DNA from: Parelaphostrongylus tenuis
Taxonomy: Eukaryota > Nematoda > Chromadorea > Rhabditida > Metastrongylidae
Direction of reading: 5' to 3'
DNA: 64,000 nucleotides
Assembly: GCA_019055375.1 (NCBI GenBank)
Contig: JAHQIW010000723.1
Coordinates: 166,496-230,495, forward strand
Positions 15,001 through 25,516 of the stretch are shown here, one piece after another (positions within the stretch are counted from its first letter, which is position 1; the number at the start of each line of letters is the position of its first letter). The translations under genes were made by a program, and so were the position numbers. The notes under the pieces were generated by a model. It saw nothing but the letters and a program-made list of their open reading frames with translations. It did no database searches and was not told where the DNA came from.

Positions 15001-18000
15001 GTGGTACTGACAAACCTGCGAGGGCGAAACAGCAGCTGTCTAGTACATGTATAACTGTTGTACCAGACCTCATAAAAGGCTCATAACATGTTATCATGTT
15101 GCTAGAATATCGGAGAAGCAATGACAGTCAACAAAAGAAAGTAGAGATTACACTTCACGGAAGTTATATTTACCATTAGGGAGCAAGATAAGGCCTCTTT
15201 TGACGACCACATCCATGTCTATCTATCTATAAAAAATATAGATTATTCAAACACTATCTTGCTACCGTTACAGTACGCTCTAGAGGCTCGCCAAAACCTT
15301 AGTAATCGTTCTATCGAAGATAGGATAAGCTCCTCTTATCAAAGAAGCAGTGAAGGGTACTTAATCATCAACCACATAGTGAGACGCTAGAAACAATGCT
15401 TTTACCCAACTCTATGAAAGGTAAAAAAGGATAAAGCTCTCGGCATTGATCAGTTTCTATGCGACGCGTCCAACATTCGCCCTCATCCAACATCCTTTGA
15501 GGTTACTCAATGCATATCTAGCTTCTATAATGATCCATCGGTGGCTACCGACGTACCAAGTCACTGCTGCTATTCAAGACATTTTCACTACCTACTCACC
15601 AGCAGTAATGGAAAGCTTGGTGAGCCCTGAACTTGGGATCGACCTATCGACCAACTGTTGCTCGACCAGTGTGTATCGCAAAGCACTTCTGACGGCTGCG
15701 CTACACGTACTATTGTAAAGGGTAAGAAAAAAATCCAAAACAACACCTCTCCATATGGCTCTTATACATGGCAGTTGGAATACGTAGTAAACGATCATAG
15801 ATTTCCGCAACTCTACGCCATTCCCCTTGAGCTTCTTCCCACGCAATGTAATCTTGCCATAAACGATCGCTATGAAATTCGTGACCGGCAACTGACACAG
15901 CCCTCTCATACAGCCTAAAATACAGATTCTGCTCAACAAATTCAAAAAGAGAAAGGGAGAGAGAAGAAGAAGAGAACTACACTCTTCCTCAAGACAATAA
16001 TTTCAAAGACTACTTTAAGACTTACTCCCTAAGTTTCTCTATTCCTCTATCCGACTGGGGCGCAAGTTCGCGCATAAATACTATGAAACCGAGCCATAGG
16101 TCGATTGACAAAGGTATCGCGAGAATTCCTCGCTCCCATACCTAAAATTATCGAGAATTTCCAAGACAGACTGATCATACGAAGGCAACGTAATGACGAA
16201 TAATCAAGAAAAGGCGTCCAGATCATAGTTCAAAGACGTGAAGAACCCATTATCACAAAGAGAAGTGCCGAATAGTTGAATACAAAAAGGTTTTCGACAG
16301 AACAAGTCTTTTTCTTCATAGATCATGTAGCACTATGGACTCTAATTAACTGTGGATAAGAGGCGATGCATGCATGGTAAGTCCAGCTCTTTACAAAAAT
16401 GTCAATGTTTGAAATCAATCTAAACATTCACCACTAGTAGGAGGCACGTGTGGCAAAGTGGTTAGAGCTGCTCTGCGACAAATACTTGGTTCAATCCCGC
16501 ACTAATAGCTTTTCTTTCGGAGTGGACAACTTGGTAGGAGAGGTATCCGTATGTCTGGGAAAATAGCAGCACCGAGTTGATAGATCACACCGAGACTCAT
16601 TGTTAAGGCCAGATATTCATTCAGTCATCTCTAGTGATGTTTAATTAAGTCGAATGCATGATGCATTCGTCGGGGATGATTAACGCCCAGAGCTTTATCC
16701 TCTTTTTACTTAATCCTGTTGAGAAAATTTTCACACAGGAACATATATCGAGTGATCTCTGGGCATCGCTGGAAGAGACTGATTGCATACACTGCCCTTA
16801 CAATGACTCTTGGTAGCCTACCGATCTATCAATCTAGTACTCTGATGCCCTCCCACATAACTCTGGTATTAGTTTGTCCTCCGGGAAGGGATGGAAAGCT
16901 TAGTGAGCTTTAGGCACGGCGGGACCGAACCATCGAACACGTGAGCATCGCAAGGCCTCTGACCACTGCACTATATGTATCTTAACTGACTGATAAGTAC
17001 AATAATGAAGTGCTGGAATAAAATAGACTTACATTCAGTGCATCAGAGAAATGCTGATGACGACGTTCCATATCAGCGTATTTCTTCCAAAAACCATAGC
17101 AATACGGATACTTTTTAAGGAATCGATTGTACATGTCTCGGGCCAATTTGATATCGTTCTGAATCAAGACGGTAGCTATTTCGACAATGCTACGATAAGG
17201 AGGAATACAAGATGGGAAAGAAAGAGAAAAGAAAATGATATCTATTAATATTAACGCTTTGGTCGGCCTGAGTGAGAAGTATGATCCAAGCATCGAAATT
17301 GTTCGGTTGAGTCCTCAGAGCGGCCCACGAGTCGCGTAACGCCTCATTTCGTTCGAAATCCGGGGTACAAGACCGGCTAAACACAGATTATTGGAATAAG
17401 TAGAACCTCCGAGATAACGCAGATTCAATGAAATGGTCCATGAGAGTTTCTTAGCATTGATAGGGTCACGGAAGAAATAATCTCTATCGGACATACAGCC
17501 ATTATCGGTGAGGAGGGCGCTTCGGGCGGCTACGAAGAGCTGCTGCAGCAGCCCGCTCTCATGACATGGTGTAATGATATTCTAATGTCCTTAAAGACCC
17601 CTGTCACCAAAGATAAAATTCTCCAGACCCTATGTCTACTAAATAAGCACCAAATTTCAACTGTAGATAGCACCAATCTTCGTGAGCTTAACGAACGATC
17701 ACTGACACGCGTAGTAACGTTTTCGTTACCCACCGTAGCCAGTGGGCTAGCGAGAGGTTGACGAAAGGTTCCGTTGCTTTAAAAGAGCCCTGATTTAACC
17801 TCTTTTGTCGGAAAAACGAAGTCATCATTGGATGAAAATTGACGAGAATCAATGAAAAATCGACTTTAAATGAACCTCGGCGTTAACCATTTCCAACGGT
17901 GAGGTCGTCCTCCTATCCTCGACATTTCAGAAGTCTTTTACGCTTGATAAAGTTTTTCTTTCTACTAGAAATACTAGTGGCCATTTGAAAACTGAAATCT

Positions 18001-20767
18001 CGCCAATTTCAACATGAGCTTGGCTTCTCAAAAGGCCTCTCAGTACGCTGTAGCGATAGAATTAAAGATTAGTTTCTAACTACGAGCGCTCTGTTTGGCG
18101 CAGCTAGGTTCTGCGAGTAGCTTTCTTAGACTATACGGCTTCATTCGATGGCACAATCTCGATCTAACGCTAAATTTGGTTCTTTGAAAGATCTTCTAGT
18201 GCCCTGCAGGCATGGTAAAAGGAATACGTCCCACAGTTGCAATTTTCCTCGCACATAAGGGTTATGATACTGGCAGAAATTGTATACAGTGTGTGGAAAA
18301 GATCACGTGGAATCAGAACAGTGAGAAAAGGTGAAATTTTGTGTAAAACGAAGAAAAAATTCCCTTTAAATAACGGAAAATGCGCCACGCCGTTGGCGAA
18401 AATCGATCAACAGTCATCTAGAAAGAGTTAATGAGCACATCTACAGTAAATCATGATGAAGCATATGTAAATCTTGGTAAATCCTCTGTTAACCTTTCAA
18501 GGACCACTCGGTAGGTTTCCACGAGCCGCGCAACGTGAAATATCACTCAACTACTATAATTGGGAACGTCGCGTCTCGTGGAAAAGCAGGCAGACAGTCA
18601 GACTTTGCATGCACAGACCTGCAGATGCTGCCTGCCTGCACTGCCGCGCAAGCGACGGCGCGGCGCCGCCCTGTCTATCAATGGTGGTCCTCAGAGGGTT
18701 AAGCAGCATGTGAGAATTTGCTGGAATTTGACAAATCAGCAACTCTCTCCGCCGCTATGCAAAACATTTAGTTCTGATATTCTCTCAGAAAAAAAAACTC
18801 TTCTCGGACATTTTCCACAGCTATATTGAGAGTTATGAACCTCACGCCGGGTGAATGAGATAATTGGCAAGACTTACATAACGAGAATCAATTCCAGCAA
18901 TAAAACCATGACGCTTTACATAGAGCTTGTACAAATCCTCCTAGTCAGTCTGCGGTTTTTTGTCTGTCGATGGAATCTGAGATCAAAACTGCCTCCACTA
19001 ACCTTCGACTCCGGCTACCCCTATCACCACTACTACTTCTCGAACTCGACGATTGATCACGATCACGTCGTGATGTCGAACGCGAGCTGTCGTAGTTTTT
19101 TCCGTTCGCTGGAGATGGGGATCTTGATCGGGGTGAACGCCGTGTAACACTTCCCTCCCTACTGAAACTATCCACCTTCCTTTACTCACTCAACAATCAC
19201 AAACCAGAACAGGAAACATTAGCTCTTCCTTGAGACGTAGCGTCTATCAAAACAATCGATAGTAGGCGAGAGTTGAACTCGCGCTTCAACCATGTCGGAA
19301 GCGCGAGGTACCACTACACCACCGAGGTCACCGTTATTTTACTATTTTGATACTATTTTGAGGATAAAAGGATGAAGCTCTAGACGTTGATCAATCCTCG
19401 AAGTATGCGCCATGCATTCGACTGCGATTTTTCAACTTCGTTTGAGTGACTGAATGCATTTATATGGCCTTAACAATGACTCGCGGTGACCTACCGCTGT
19501 ATCGAGTCAGTGCTGCATATCCACCGACAAGTCTGGGACCAGTCCGCCACTTACCCACCCCGGGGGATAGATGGCTTGGTGAGCCATGAGCGCAAGATCA
19601 AACCATTGATCTTGCGTGAGACACAGAAGCACCTTTAACCACTGCGCCACATGTGTTCTACAACTTTCTATTGATAAATCGTCGTATCTTTCAGCAACCA
19701 ACCTTTGACGGGTTTGCTCGCTAGGTAAAGATCGGTATCAAATTCCGCTAGGCTGGCACTCATTTGAGGAATGTATAACCTACAGAATGGTCTCGGCGGT
19801 GTAGTGGGAGCATGCGCTCCTCATACAGAGCGAGTGCATCTCCCGCATCTGGTGCTAAAGTTTTGGATATCGAATCTATATCTAAGGATATAGTAGGTCG
19901 TTCTATAAGTTTTGGCACTAGAGCAACAAACACCAAATTCATGAACTAGAAATAATTAAGACTGCAAGATTTCGGTGTCGTTCAATTGTGCATTTTCTTG
20001 CGAAAATTCTGGTATACAAGTTGCCTATAGTTGCTTCAAGATGGAGCTGTGGTAGGAACAAACTCGCTCGCTACTCATGCACGAATGGCGCGCAAGGGAA
20101 AATGCTTGTGAAGCGGAGTACAATATTGATGGAACTTCCGCAGGACGGCCCGAACGCGACTGATCCTCCAGATTGTTCTCTCCAGAGTTCGAACTTCGCG
20201 AATCACTTCATAGTCATCCTTTGTGTGACCGTATCATCGCCCCAAGCTCCATCAATCTGGCCGCCGCTCCACCAACATTTTTCCTGGATACCATTCATGC
20301 ATGAATAGTAAGCGAATTTGCTCCTAGATAGCTCCATTTTGAAGCAAATATAGGCAAGTTGTATACTAAAATGTTCATAAGAAAATAGGCAATTGAACGA
20401 TACCAAAAAGCACTCAGTCTTAATTACATCTGGCTAATAAATTTGGCGTTTATTGCTCTACTGCTGAAACTTATGGAATGACCTATTACTAATATAACAT
20501 CATGACACTGCTAAAAAAAGCGATCTAATAAAGATTTCTGCCCTGCAGGCTGTTCAGCTCTCACCTGTTTTCTTCGGCCCCAGAACGACGAGATCTTGAA
20601 TTCTGACGATCACTGCTGTTCGATCGGGCTCGAGTATGACTTCGCGACCGAGACCGAGACCGATCCTGGTGAGATGGTGGTGATTTATCCGATGAACGAC
20701 GACCACTTCGACGACTTCGATGCCGAGACGATCGTGAAGAACTGCGACTTCGAACACGACCTTCCAT
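32..20767 (-). CDS. prp39: Prp39-like U1 snRNP splicing factor (HAT repeats, N-terminal RS domain), 3' end beyond window
   Basis: Exons (plus coordinates, in transcript order): 20565-20767, 19003-19161, 17256-17376, 17033-17189, 16026-16141, 15747-15914, 11726-11825, 11479-11578, 10631-10711, 10406-10571, 8757-8883, 507-620, 310-412, 32-105; the rest lies left of base 1. Prp39/PRPF39 is a HAT-repeat scaffold of the U1 snRNP that helps define 5' splice sites in the nucleus. Family landmarks appear in order: [19 protein letters not shown] (exon 4), AIPLSIDLW (exon 5), [13 protein letters not shown] and [10 protein letters not shown] (exon 6), [12 protein letters not shown] and [16 protein letters not shown] (exon 10), ARNVYRRAR (exon 11), [10 protein letters not shown] (exon 13). 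Exons 1-2 encode about 120 residues rich in RS, SR and RD dipeptides, which human PRPF39 lacks as far as I recall. Phases match at most junctions. Single-base frame slips occur at the exon 3/4 junction and in exons 9, 10, 12 and 13. Introns 6 (3.9 kb) and 11 (8.1 kb) are repeat-filled. ATG 20767 opens the RS region; no clear trans-splice acceptor precedes it. Confidence 0.93.
2904..2935. repeat. AT-rich microsatellite
   Basis: Imperfect (TATAT)n run of about 32 bp. Confidence 0.7.
3770..4190. repeat. old dispersed repeat family (CGTAATTT family)
   Basis: Marked by AGTGTGAATCGTAATTT or GTGAAACGTAACTTTACTTT, CGAGATTGTGACTATCGAA and CGGCGAAGTG-like segments, at spaced intervals. The same blocks recur in both orientations across the window. 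Highly diverged; ends not defined. Confidence 0.5.
4929..5120 (+). repeat. tRNA-derived SINE, 5'-truncated copy
   Basis: Body only: TCCATCCCTCCGGGGTCGG, ACCAGATTGTCTGGGGATA and AATGCATGGTGCA match the SINE described at 19366-19656. Confidence 0.5.
6101..6335 (-). repeat. tRNA-derived SINE copy
   Basis: Reverse-orientation copy ending in CCACTGCGCCACACGCGCTC (complement of box A) with the shared body ACCCCGGAGGGATTGATGG. Confidence 0.65.
6900..7440 (+). mobile_element. RTE-type non-LTR retrotransposon 3' remnant
   Basis: Contains [16 protein letters not shown], then [16 protein letters not shown] and [14 protein letters not shown], the C-terminal reverse-transcriptase/thumb region of hookworm RTE elements (family form: NMMNDLAPELSRRKRAAWGA). 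Downstream, FDSVIPHA and [13 protein letters not shown] continue the match across frameshifts. Inactive. It lies in intron 11 of the Prp39-like gene. Confidence 0.7.
9330..10110. repeat. CGTAATTT dispersed family, long block
   Basis: Contains TGAAATTATGTTTCACACCC, CGATAGCTCAAATTTCAGTG, GAGTTTCATATTTTAGGCGCG and CGCGAGTATGAAACATAATT in alternating orientations, indicating several degenerate units. Confidence 0.45.
12102..12690. mobile_element. palindromic mariner derivative, copy 1 (589 bp)
   Basis: Terminal inverted repeats AGGTCGTTCCATAAGTTTTG and its complement, with a TA at the left junction. Both halves encode the same mariner transposase N-terminus in opposite orientations: on plus, [20 protein letters not shown] at about 12255-12345; on minus, [14 protein letters not shown] and SLEDQSRSG. 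The element is therefore two inverted copies of a mariner 5' end with no catalytic domain. Confidence 0.8.
12813..13100 (+). repeat. tRNA-derived SINE copy
   Basis: Head GGGCACATTGATGCAGTGGT through tail AATTGATCAACGCCAAGAGT and TTTATCC. Confidence 0.65.
13750..13776. mobile_element. solo end of the TTAA MITE family
   Basis: CGCGGTCCCCAAAGGGTTAA matches the right end of the MITEs at 18.5 and 24.5 kb; no left end was found nearby. Confidence 0.4.
14872..15050. repeat. small foldback (26-bp arms)
   Basis: AGACAACTGCTGTTTCGCCC at 14877 is mirrored by GGGCGAAACAGCAGCTGTCT ending at 15042, with about 120 bp between. Lies in Prp39 intron 6. Confidence 0.65.
15430..15715 (-). repeat. tRNA-derived SINE copy
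   Basis: Starts with the tail (AAAGCTCTCGGCATTGATCAG) and ends with the decayed head; overlaps the edge of Prp39 intron 6. Confidence 0.6.
16441..16705 (+). repeat. tRNA-derived SINE copy with clear boxes A and B
   Basis: GTGTGGCAAAGTGGTTAGAG (box A), TTGGTTCAATCCCGCAC (box B), then the family body and the tail GATTAACGCCCAGAGCTTTA. Confidence 0.7.
16788..16978 (-). repeat. tRNA-derived SINE copy, tail-truncated
   Basis: TGCCCTTACAATGACTCTTGG to CTGACCACTGCACTATATGT; about 85 bp from the opposite-strand copy at 16441-16705, making an inverted pair. Confidence 0.6.
18489..18702. mobile_element. TTAA-flanked piggyBac-like MITE (214 bp)
   Basis: Bounded by TTAA, with ends TTAACCTTTCAAGGACCAC and GTGGTCCTCAGAGGGTTAA forming an imperfect inverted repeat. 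The GC-rich centre (CTGCCTGC..., GACGGCGCGGCGCCGCC) is shared with the copy at 24.5 kb. TTAA target sites and CCCTTT ends are piggyBac traits. Confidence 0.65.
19366..19656 (-). repeat. tRNA-derived SINE, best-preserved copy
   Basis: Read on minus: head GTGGCGCAGTGGTTAAAGG (box A), ATGGTTTGATCTTGCGC (decayed box B), body with CCAGACTTGTCGGTGG and ACTGACTCGATACAGCGGT, tail AGGATTGATCAACGTCTAGA ending in TTCATCCTTTTAT. Length about 290 bp. Confidence 0.7.
19895..20484. mobile_element. palindromic mariner derivative, copy 2 (590 bp)
   Basis: Same terminal repeats and same inverted-duplicate structure as the element at 12.1 kb, flanked by TA on both sides. The minus half reads [10 protein letters not shown], the mariner helix-turn-helix region. 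It lies in intron 1 of the Prp39-like gene. Confidence 0.8.
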
Positions 20768-21065
20768 TCGATTCTAGCGACTTCAAAATGAGAACATCAG
20801 AAAGAATACTCTTCATATCATCGTATTTGATACTTCAAGCGATACATGCTAACGAGAGGTGATAAATGAAGCGAATCGTTCTTCAAAAAATTGAAAAAAA
20901 AAACTGTAAAGATTAGCGATGATAAGTATGAAAAACCACTCCTCAACAGCTATGCACGATAAATCGTTCTCACCGTGGCAGCGCTGGGCGGTCTGCTTCA
21001 CCTCCTCCGCATCTCTAACCCCAAATTGGATCCATCAAATGTATTATTTTATTATTTGAACTATA

Positions 21066-21362
21066 TTACTACCTTCGTTTCGAGTGTTTTCTCAAGACCA
21101 CTGCTCAAATTTCAATATGCCTAATGATCATTATTTGAGCCACGCATGTCAGTGGTCTATCAATGAAGGCTGGCTTATAGAGCCCGATACACGTGTTTCA
21201 ATCTTGCGATCTCGTCAGCCAGGCAGTTAGCCTTTCTACACAGAGTGTTGTACACTCGATTGCTCGTGGCTAGTAAATTCAACATATCATAACTTTTCGT
21301 TTCAAGTGTTTCGAGATCATTGACATGCGTGGCTCAAAAATGATTACCAGGCATATTGAAAC
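21066..21362. mobile_element. GTATCGGGCT foldback family, copy at 21 kb
   Basis: Left arm: CGAGTGTTTTCTCAAGACCA, TGAGCCACGCATGTCAGTGG, AGAGCCCGATACACGTGTTT. The right arm is shortened but keeps GACATGCGTGGCTCA and AGGCATATTGAAAC. Confidence 0.65.
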
Positions 21363-21639
21363 TATATCATTGGTGTAATTTTCCTATGTTACGCCATATG
21401 TAAATATAACACTTTACAATAAGCAGGAGAATAACAATAATACTACTGAAATCCTCAAGTACTTTGGTTATCAAGGAAATACTATAGTTTTCTAACATAA
21501 AACCAGCAAGCCCTGGTTCTAAGGCTACCTTTATCCCCCGCGTTAGTTATGTGTTAACGCGCCATTCTTACGTATACTTCTGTCATATAAATTACTACGG
21601 TTAGAAAGAAAGTTGTGGGGCACTTTAATAAGCATGAAA

Positions 21640-22310
21640 TAATTCCTATTTGTATGATAAATGTCCAGCAATACAATCGAAGTTCGTGTTTTATTGCGGC
21701 ATTACTGGACAAAAGGGACTTTCACAGCGAGCTGCAGTCGATCAAATCATCAAAATTGAAGGGGGAAAGCCTAACAAGCAAATCTGCTGTTGGATGCTGG
21801 TCTCAATGCTTCTCAATGCCGGAGATCTTGACCTTAGAGAGAAGCTTCGTTTAGGAAGTCCAACAAAGCTGAACAGCGAAAATTTGATCGTTGCTTTGGA
21901 AGATGAATCGTCGCAAACCGAATTCGATGTTTCTCACTCTCCACCAGCTTAACTTTGTCCACAAGAAGTCACGACAAGATCCGCACGAATTCACTGAAGA
22001 AGCACAAGCCGGCAAAAGAGTCGACATTTGTCGCCACCTGCTCAACAGCCCCTTGAATGACTACTTATTTGGGAAACGCATTGGGACTTCGAACGAGAAG
22101 TGGATGTACCTGTTCAGCCACAATCGAGGCAAGCAGTGGGTTGGGTCAGGAGGTCAAGCTTGAATGATCGCCGATTTGATTCGCTTGATGAAGCTGAAGA
22201 AGCATGCCAGGAGTTTTTGATTCGAGTCAAAGTAATGATATTTCAACCAGATCCGAAACTTGGCGGACCGATGGCAGAAAGTCGTAGAAAACGATGGTCT
22301 TTATTTTGAA
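21640..22310 (+). mobile_element. mariner transposase remnant with internal deletion
   Basis: In frame pieces: AAVDQIIKIEGGKP and GDLDLREKLRLGSPTKLN (N-terminal HTH and linker), then in another frame RVDICRHLLNSPLND and NEKWMYL (start of the catalytic domain, with GTSNEKW in place of the usual CDEKW), then SLDEAEEACQEF and the C-terminal DGLYFEE region near 22290. The catalytic centre between GKQWVGSGGQA and the C-terminus is missing and several frame changes occur, so it is inactive. It is a different mariner lineage from the palindromic copies. Confidence 0.75.
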
Positions 22311-22464
22311 GAATGGTTATTGTTTTTGTTTGGAATATGCATGGATTTTCAAATCCTTACAACTGCCCCCGAACTTCCCTTCCAACCTAATACAATTATT
22401 ATAATGCATTGGAATTACAGATTACTCCATAATTGAATGAACAATAGAGAAATTAAAAGACACT

Positions 22465-22665
22465 TTGGAAAAACATTTGCGTCAGCCGGGATTCGAACCC
22501 AGATCTCACTCTTTCCGGGAGCGTATGCCAACCGTTGCACTACCGACGCTATTAGCATACGCTCCCAGAAAGAGTGAGATCTGGGCTAGAATCCCGGCTC
22601 ACAGCACTCCACATTATTGGGTATACCATAACATCATACCACTGCAGTGGCAGTCAAATAGAAAG
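22465..22665. repeat. tRNA-like-armed foldback, copy at 22.5 kb
   Basis: On minus, 22549-22480 folds as a cloverleaf: acceptor GCGTCGG with CTGACGC, D stem GTGC/GCAT, anticodon stem CGCTC/GAGTG around CCGGAAA, T arm CTGGGTTCGAATCCCGG. An inverted half copy follows at 22552-22600. The family's outer sequence (GGGTATACCATAACATCATA, then TCAAATAGAAAGAAT) ends the element. Confidence 0.7.
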
Positions 22666-23339
22666 AATTGTGACTAAAAGACACTCTGTTGAAAAAACTC
22701 TGATTTGGATATATTACGCTACGCTGCTTGTGATCTGCAGCGATATCAAGCCGATGTCAAGTTCAGTCGATAGAGAAAAAGTTAATCGGGGAGATTTTTT
22801 ACTAGAAGAAGAAACGTCGGAAAACAAACTAACAAACAAATGGACAAAACAAACAAGGAAATCTTCCAGTTTCAAGGCAAGTCCTTTCCAGCAAACGCTC
22901 GGAGAAGAACCAAACTGAGAGATGCGCTGATAGAGGAAGAGGACGATATTAAGACAAAATCGAGGAAGAGGAAATCAACCACCTCTCTTCATTACTGACT
23001 GGTCTTTCCTCGAGGAAAAAGGCCTTTGTAGGCATCCTAACAGCATGCATTGATTACAATTCCAGTCGTGTGAACCAGGCGGTCAACCTTATCTCTAAAC
23101 CTCAGACTTATCTAAAGGTAGACTATGGATAGGACTTTTGACTACAATTAGAGGCACAGACTTGTTCTATTAAGTCGAAAACTGATGAAAGATAAAAGAA
23201 GAGGAAAAAGAAGAAAAAGTCAATCTCATTTGTGACTATAAGCAGTCTAATCCTCTTATCGCCGATGACGTCATCATTTTTGCCCTTTAGGACAACGAAA
23301 ACACCCACGCAGTAGTGTGGGGATCTGGTGCACCCACAC

Positions 23340-23530
23340 AGGATTGGCAAAAGACGAGAAAGGGCAAATGCCCGAGTGACGAGATCGCAAGATCGAAACA
23401 CGTGTATCGGGCTGTATAGGTCAGCTCTCCTTGACAGACAACTGACATGCGTGGCTCAAAAATAATCACCAGGCATATTGAAATTTGAGCCGTGGTCTTA
23501 AGAAGACACTCGAAACAAAAGTAACGAAAA
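23340..23530 (-). mobile_element. GTATCGGGCT foldback family, single arm
   Basis: One arm only: GATCGAAACACGTGTATCGG, ACTGACATGCGTGGCTCAA, AGGCATATTGAAATTTGAGC, then GGTCTTAAGAAGACACTCG. Confidence 0.6.
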
Positions 23531-23625
23531 CACCTATCTTCGCACCGAATGAGTGTGCAAACCACCACTCACACTGCTTTCTATTAATACTATCATGTAT
23601 TTCTTTATAGCCTACTTAAAAACAC

Positions 23626-23705
23626 TGGGCAGCGCAGCGGTTAGTGATGCGAGGTGTCAGAAAGCGAGGTGACAAACGAAACCCTGGTTCGATACCCCTC
23701 CCCAC
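23626..23705 (+). repeat. tRNA-derived repeat head (family 2)
   Basis: GGGCAGCGCAGCGGTTAGTG (box A) and CCTGGTTCGATACCCCTCC (box B) about 45 nt later. Copies at 32110-32165 and 38944-39020 share GCGCAGTGGTTAGTGATGCG or close variants. Looks like a SINE head, not a gene. Confidence 0.5.
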
Positions 23706-23979
23706 CCCACCAAGTTGTAATTGATCAAAGATAAGAAAACAAAACAACAAGACCAAGCAGATGGGAATCGAACCCACTTAGACACCTTTCAGGTGCGCAA
23801 TTCAACCAGTTACAGCACCGGGGCTCCGTGCTGCTATCACTCTGTGCGATACAATGTATCGATTCCGTCAGCAACCAATCGTCAATGATTCAGACTGGAC
23901 TGCAAGCACACACCGCTGCAAAAACAAGCGAAGCTGATCTATATCGAGTAGTCGATAATGGTCACAATAGCGGAGCAGG

Positions 23980-24060
23980 TACGTCGGTAGTACAGTTGGT
24001 TAGCACGCGCCCCGAAAAGGGTGAGATGCGGGTTCGATTCCGGACTGAGATTTGAGGTCT
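23980..24060 (+). repeat. tRNA-like sequence
   Basis: GGTAGTACAGTTGGTTAGCAC with GCGGGTTCGATTCCGGAC follows the box A/box B layout. The 5' and 3' ends do not form a full acceptor stem with a normal anticodon loop, so I read it as repeat-derived. Confidence 0.45.
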
Positions 24061-24205
24061 TGCAAATCACTCAACATTACCGGATATGTATTTGTACTAA
24101 TGTATTGATTCCGATTCCTTTTTTTTTGTGACGTCATATAACTGCTAAAGATTGAATCAAAGAAACCTCATCGTATTTCAGCGTAGAGCGAGAGAGATCG
24201 GTCAG

Positions 24206-24375
24206 AATTCTTTTTATTTGACCACCACTTGCGGTGGTATGATGTCATAGTATACCCAAAAAAAACATTTGCGTCAGCCGGGATTCGAACCCAGATCTCA
24301 CTCTTTCCAGGCGCGTATGCTAACCGTTGCACCACCGGCTGACGCAAATGTTTTTGCATCGCACTTCACATTATT
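24206..24375. repeat. tRNA-like-armed foldback, compact copy
   Basis: Outer sequence TTCTTTTTATTTGACCACC and GGTGGTATGATGTCATAG, then a tRNA-like unit on minus (24345-24271) closed by the palindrome GCGTCAGCCGG/CCGGCTGACGC and flanked by CATTTGCG/CGCAAATG. Its anticodon-loop region reads CTGGAAA, with T at position 33. Confidence 0.7.
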
Positions 24376-24506
24376 AGAGTTTGAGATAGTTAAGGGATCA
24401 CACTTCTCTTAAGAAAAAAAGGAGAGGAACGTCTAGCTCTATATGAAGTCGGTGAATATCCTCCTGATCAAAAGATTTCATAAATCCTGGGGTACGCCTA
24501 ATACCC

Positions 24507-24703
24507 TTAACCCTTTGCGGGGCCATATGGTACGTTCACGTCAAATCTCGTCCAGCTACTGTAACGGCGGCATCGCGCCTCATGGTAAAGCAGGCGCATA
24601 CAGCTAGCCATTCATGCACAGACGTCCGGATGCTGCCTGCGACTGCCACGAAAGCGACGGCGCGCCGCCGTTTGCCCCTCAGCGGTGGTCCGTAAAGGGT
24701 TAA
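24507..24703. mobile_element. TTAA-flanked piggyBac-like MITE (197 bp)
   Basis: TTAACCCTTTGCGGGGCCA at the left and GGTGGTCCGTAAAGGGTTAA at the right, with a core matching 18489-18702 (GATGCTGCCTGC, GCGACGGCGCG). Confidence 0.65.
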
Positions 24704-24889
24704 GCTTAAACCTAAGAACTAACTCTGCCTGCCCCATACGTTTAGTAAAATTTGCAGATAAAGTATCTAGGAAACAATATGAGTTCAAAAATTTCAATAT
24801 CTAGAAAAATATCCTCAAAGTGGGCTTATCCAAGAAGGTTAAGTAATAGGCACAACCTCAAACTTTCGTATCGCAGACAAGGTGAGCAC

Positions 24890-24960
24890 CGGTAGCGCAA
24901 TGGTTAGCGCGCCTCTACAAAATGACTGAGACTTGAGTTCAACTCCCAGCCGAGGTTCCA
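24890..24960 (+). repeat. tRNA-like sequence
   Basis: GGTAGCGCAATGGTTAGCGCG and GAGTTCAACTCCCAGC are box A- and box B-like. Acceptor ends GCACCGG and CCGAGGT pair poorly. Confidence 0.4.
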
Positions 24961-25516
24961 AGGAGCTCTACAGAAATTCTCAACGATTTGACTCTCACTT
25001 CTTAGTTGCCTTCACATACAAAGCTTCCAAAGTCTTCAGATATCAGTACGAATGGATATTTTCCACCAAGACCAATACACATTCATGTTTCTGTAGGTCT
25101 TTTTTGTTAAAGACTTTATTATGTTACATTTTTCATCAATGAAGTTCTTGTACAGCATCAGGAACAACGCAGAAGAGACGAACAAACTCGTAAAACAAGA
25201 ACCACCTGTCAAGTCAGAAGACTCCAGAATTCAGGAAAAAAAGGATCCAGGAATTGATCTACAAGTCTCTGACTAATGATTCGGAAAAAACAAATAACAG
25301 AGTATATTTCATTAGAACAAAGACCATGGAGAACAGATCATTCGGGCGGGAACACAGAACAAAACATTACTAATTATAAAACCAACAATAAAACCAGCAC
25401 TGGAATATTCTTCTATGTCTTGCCCTAGATCACTTAAATCACAGAACTTGAGATAGAACAACTATTCGTGAGATGAAACAACTATTCGTGACAAGTGAAT
25501 ATCTACTTCACATCTC

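Larger units (their letters stand above)
11826..15746 (-). other. 3.9-kb intron 6 of the Prp39-like gene, repeat-filled
   Basis: Exon 6 ends in phase 2 and exon 7 completes the Arg codon (HMER-FEAIV). The intron holds a palindromic mariner (12102-12690), two SINEs (12813-13100, 15430-15715), a dispersed-repeat copy (13440-13620) and a small foldback (14872-15050). The open frame at 14122-14397 starts inside a tRNA-like stretch and has no family match. Confidence 0.7.

Noticed and set aside
24271..24345. Possible functional tRNA gene
   Set aside because: Good T arm and box A, but the acceptor is a palindrome fused to the T stem, the anticodon position (GGA, Ser) lacks the long variable arm of tRNA-Ser, and related copies are dispersed repeats.
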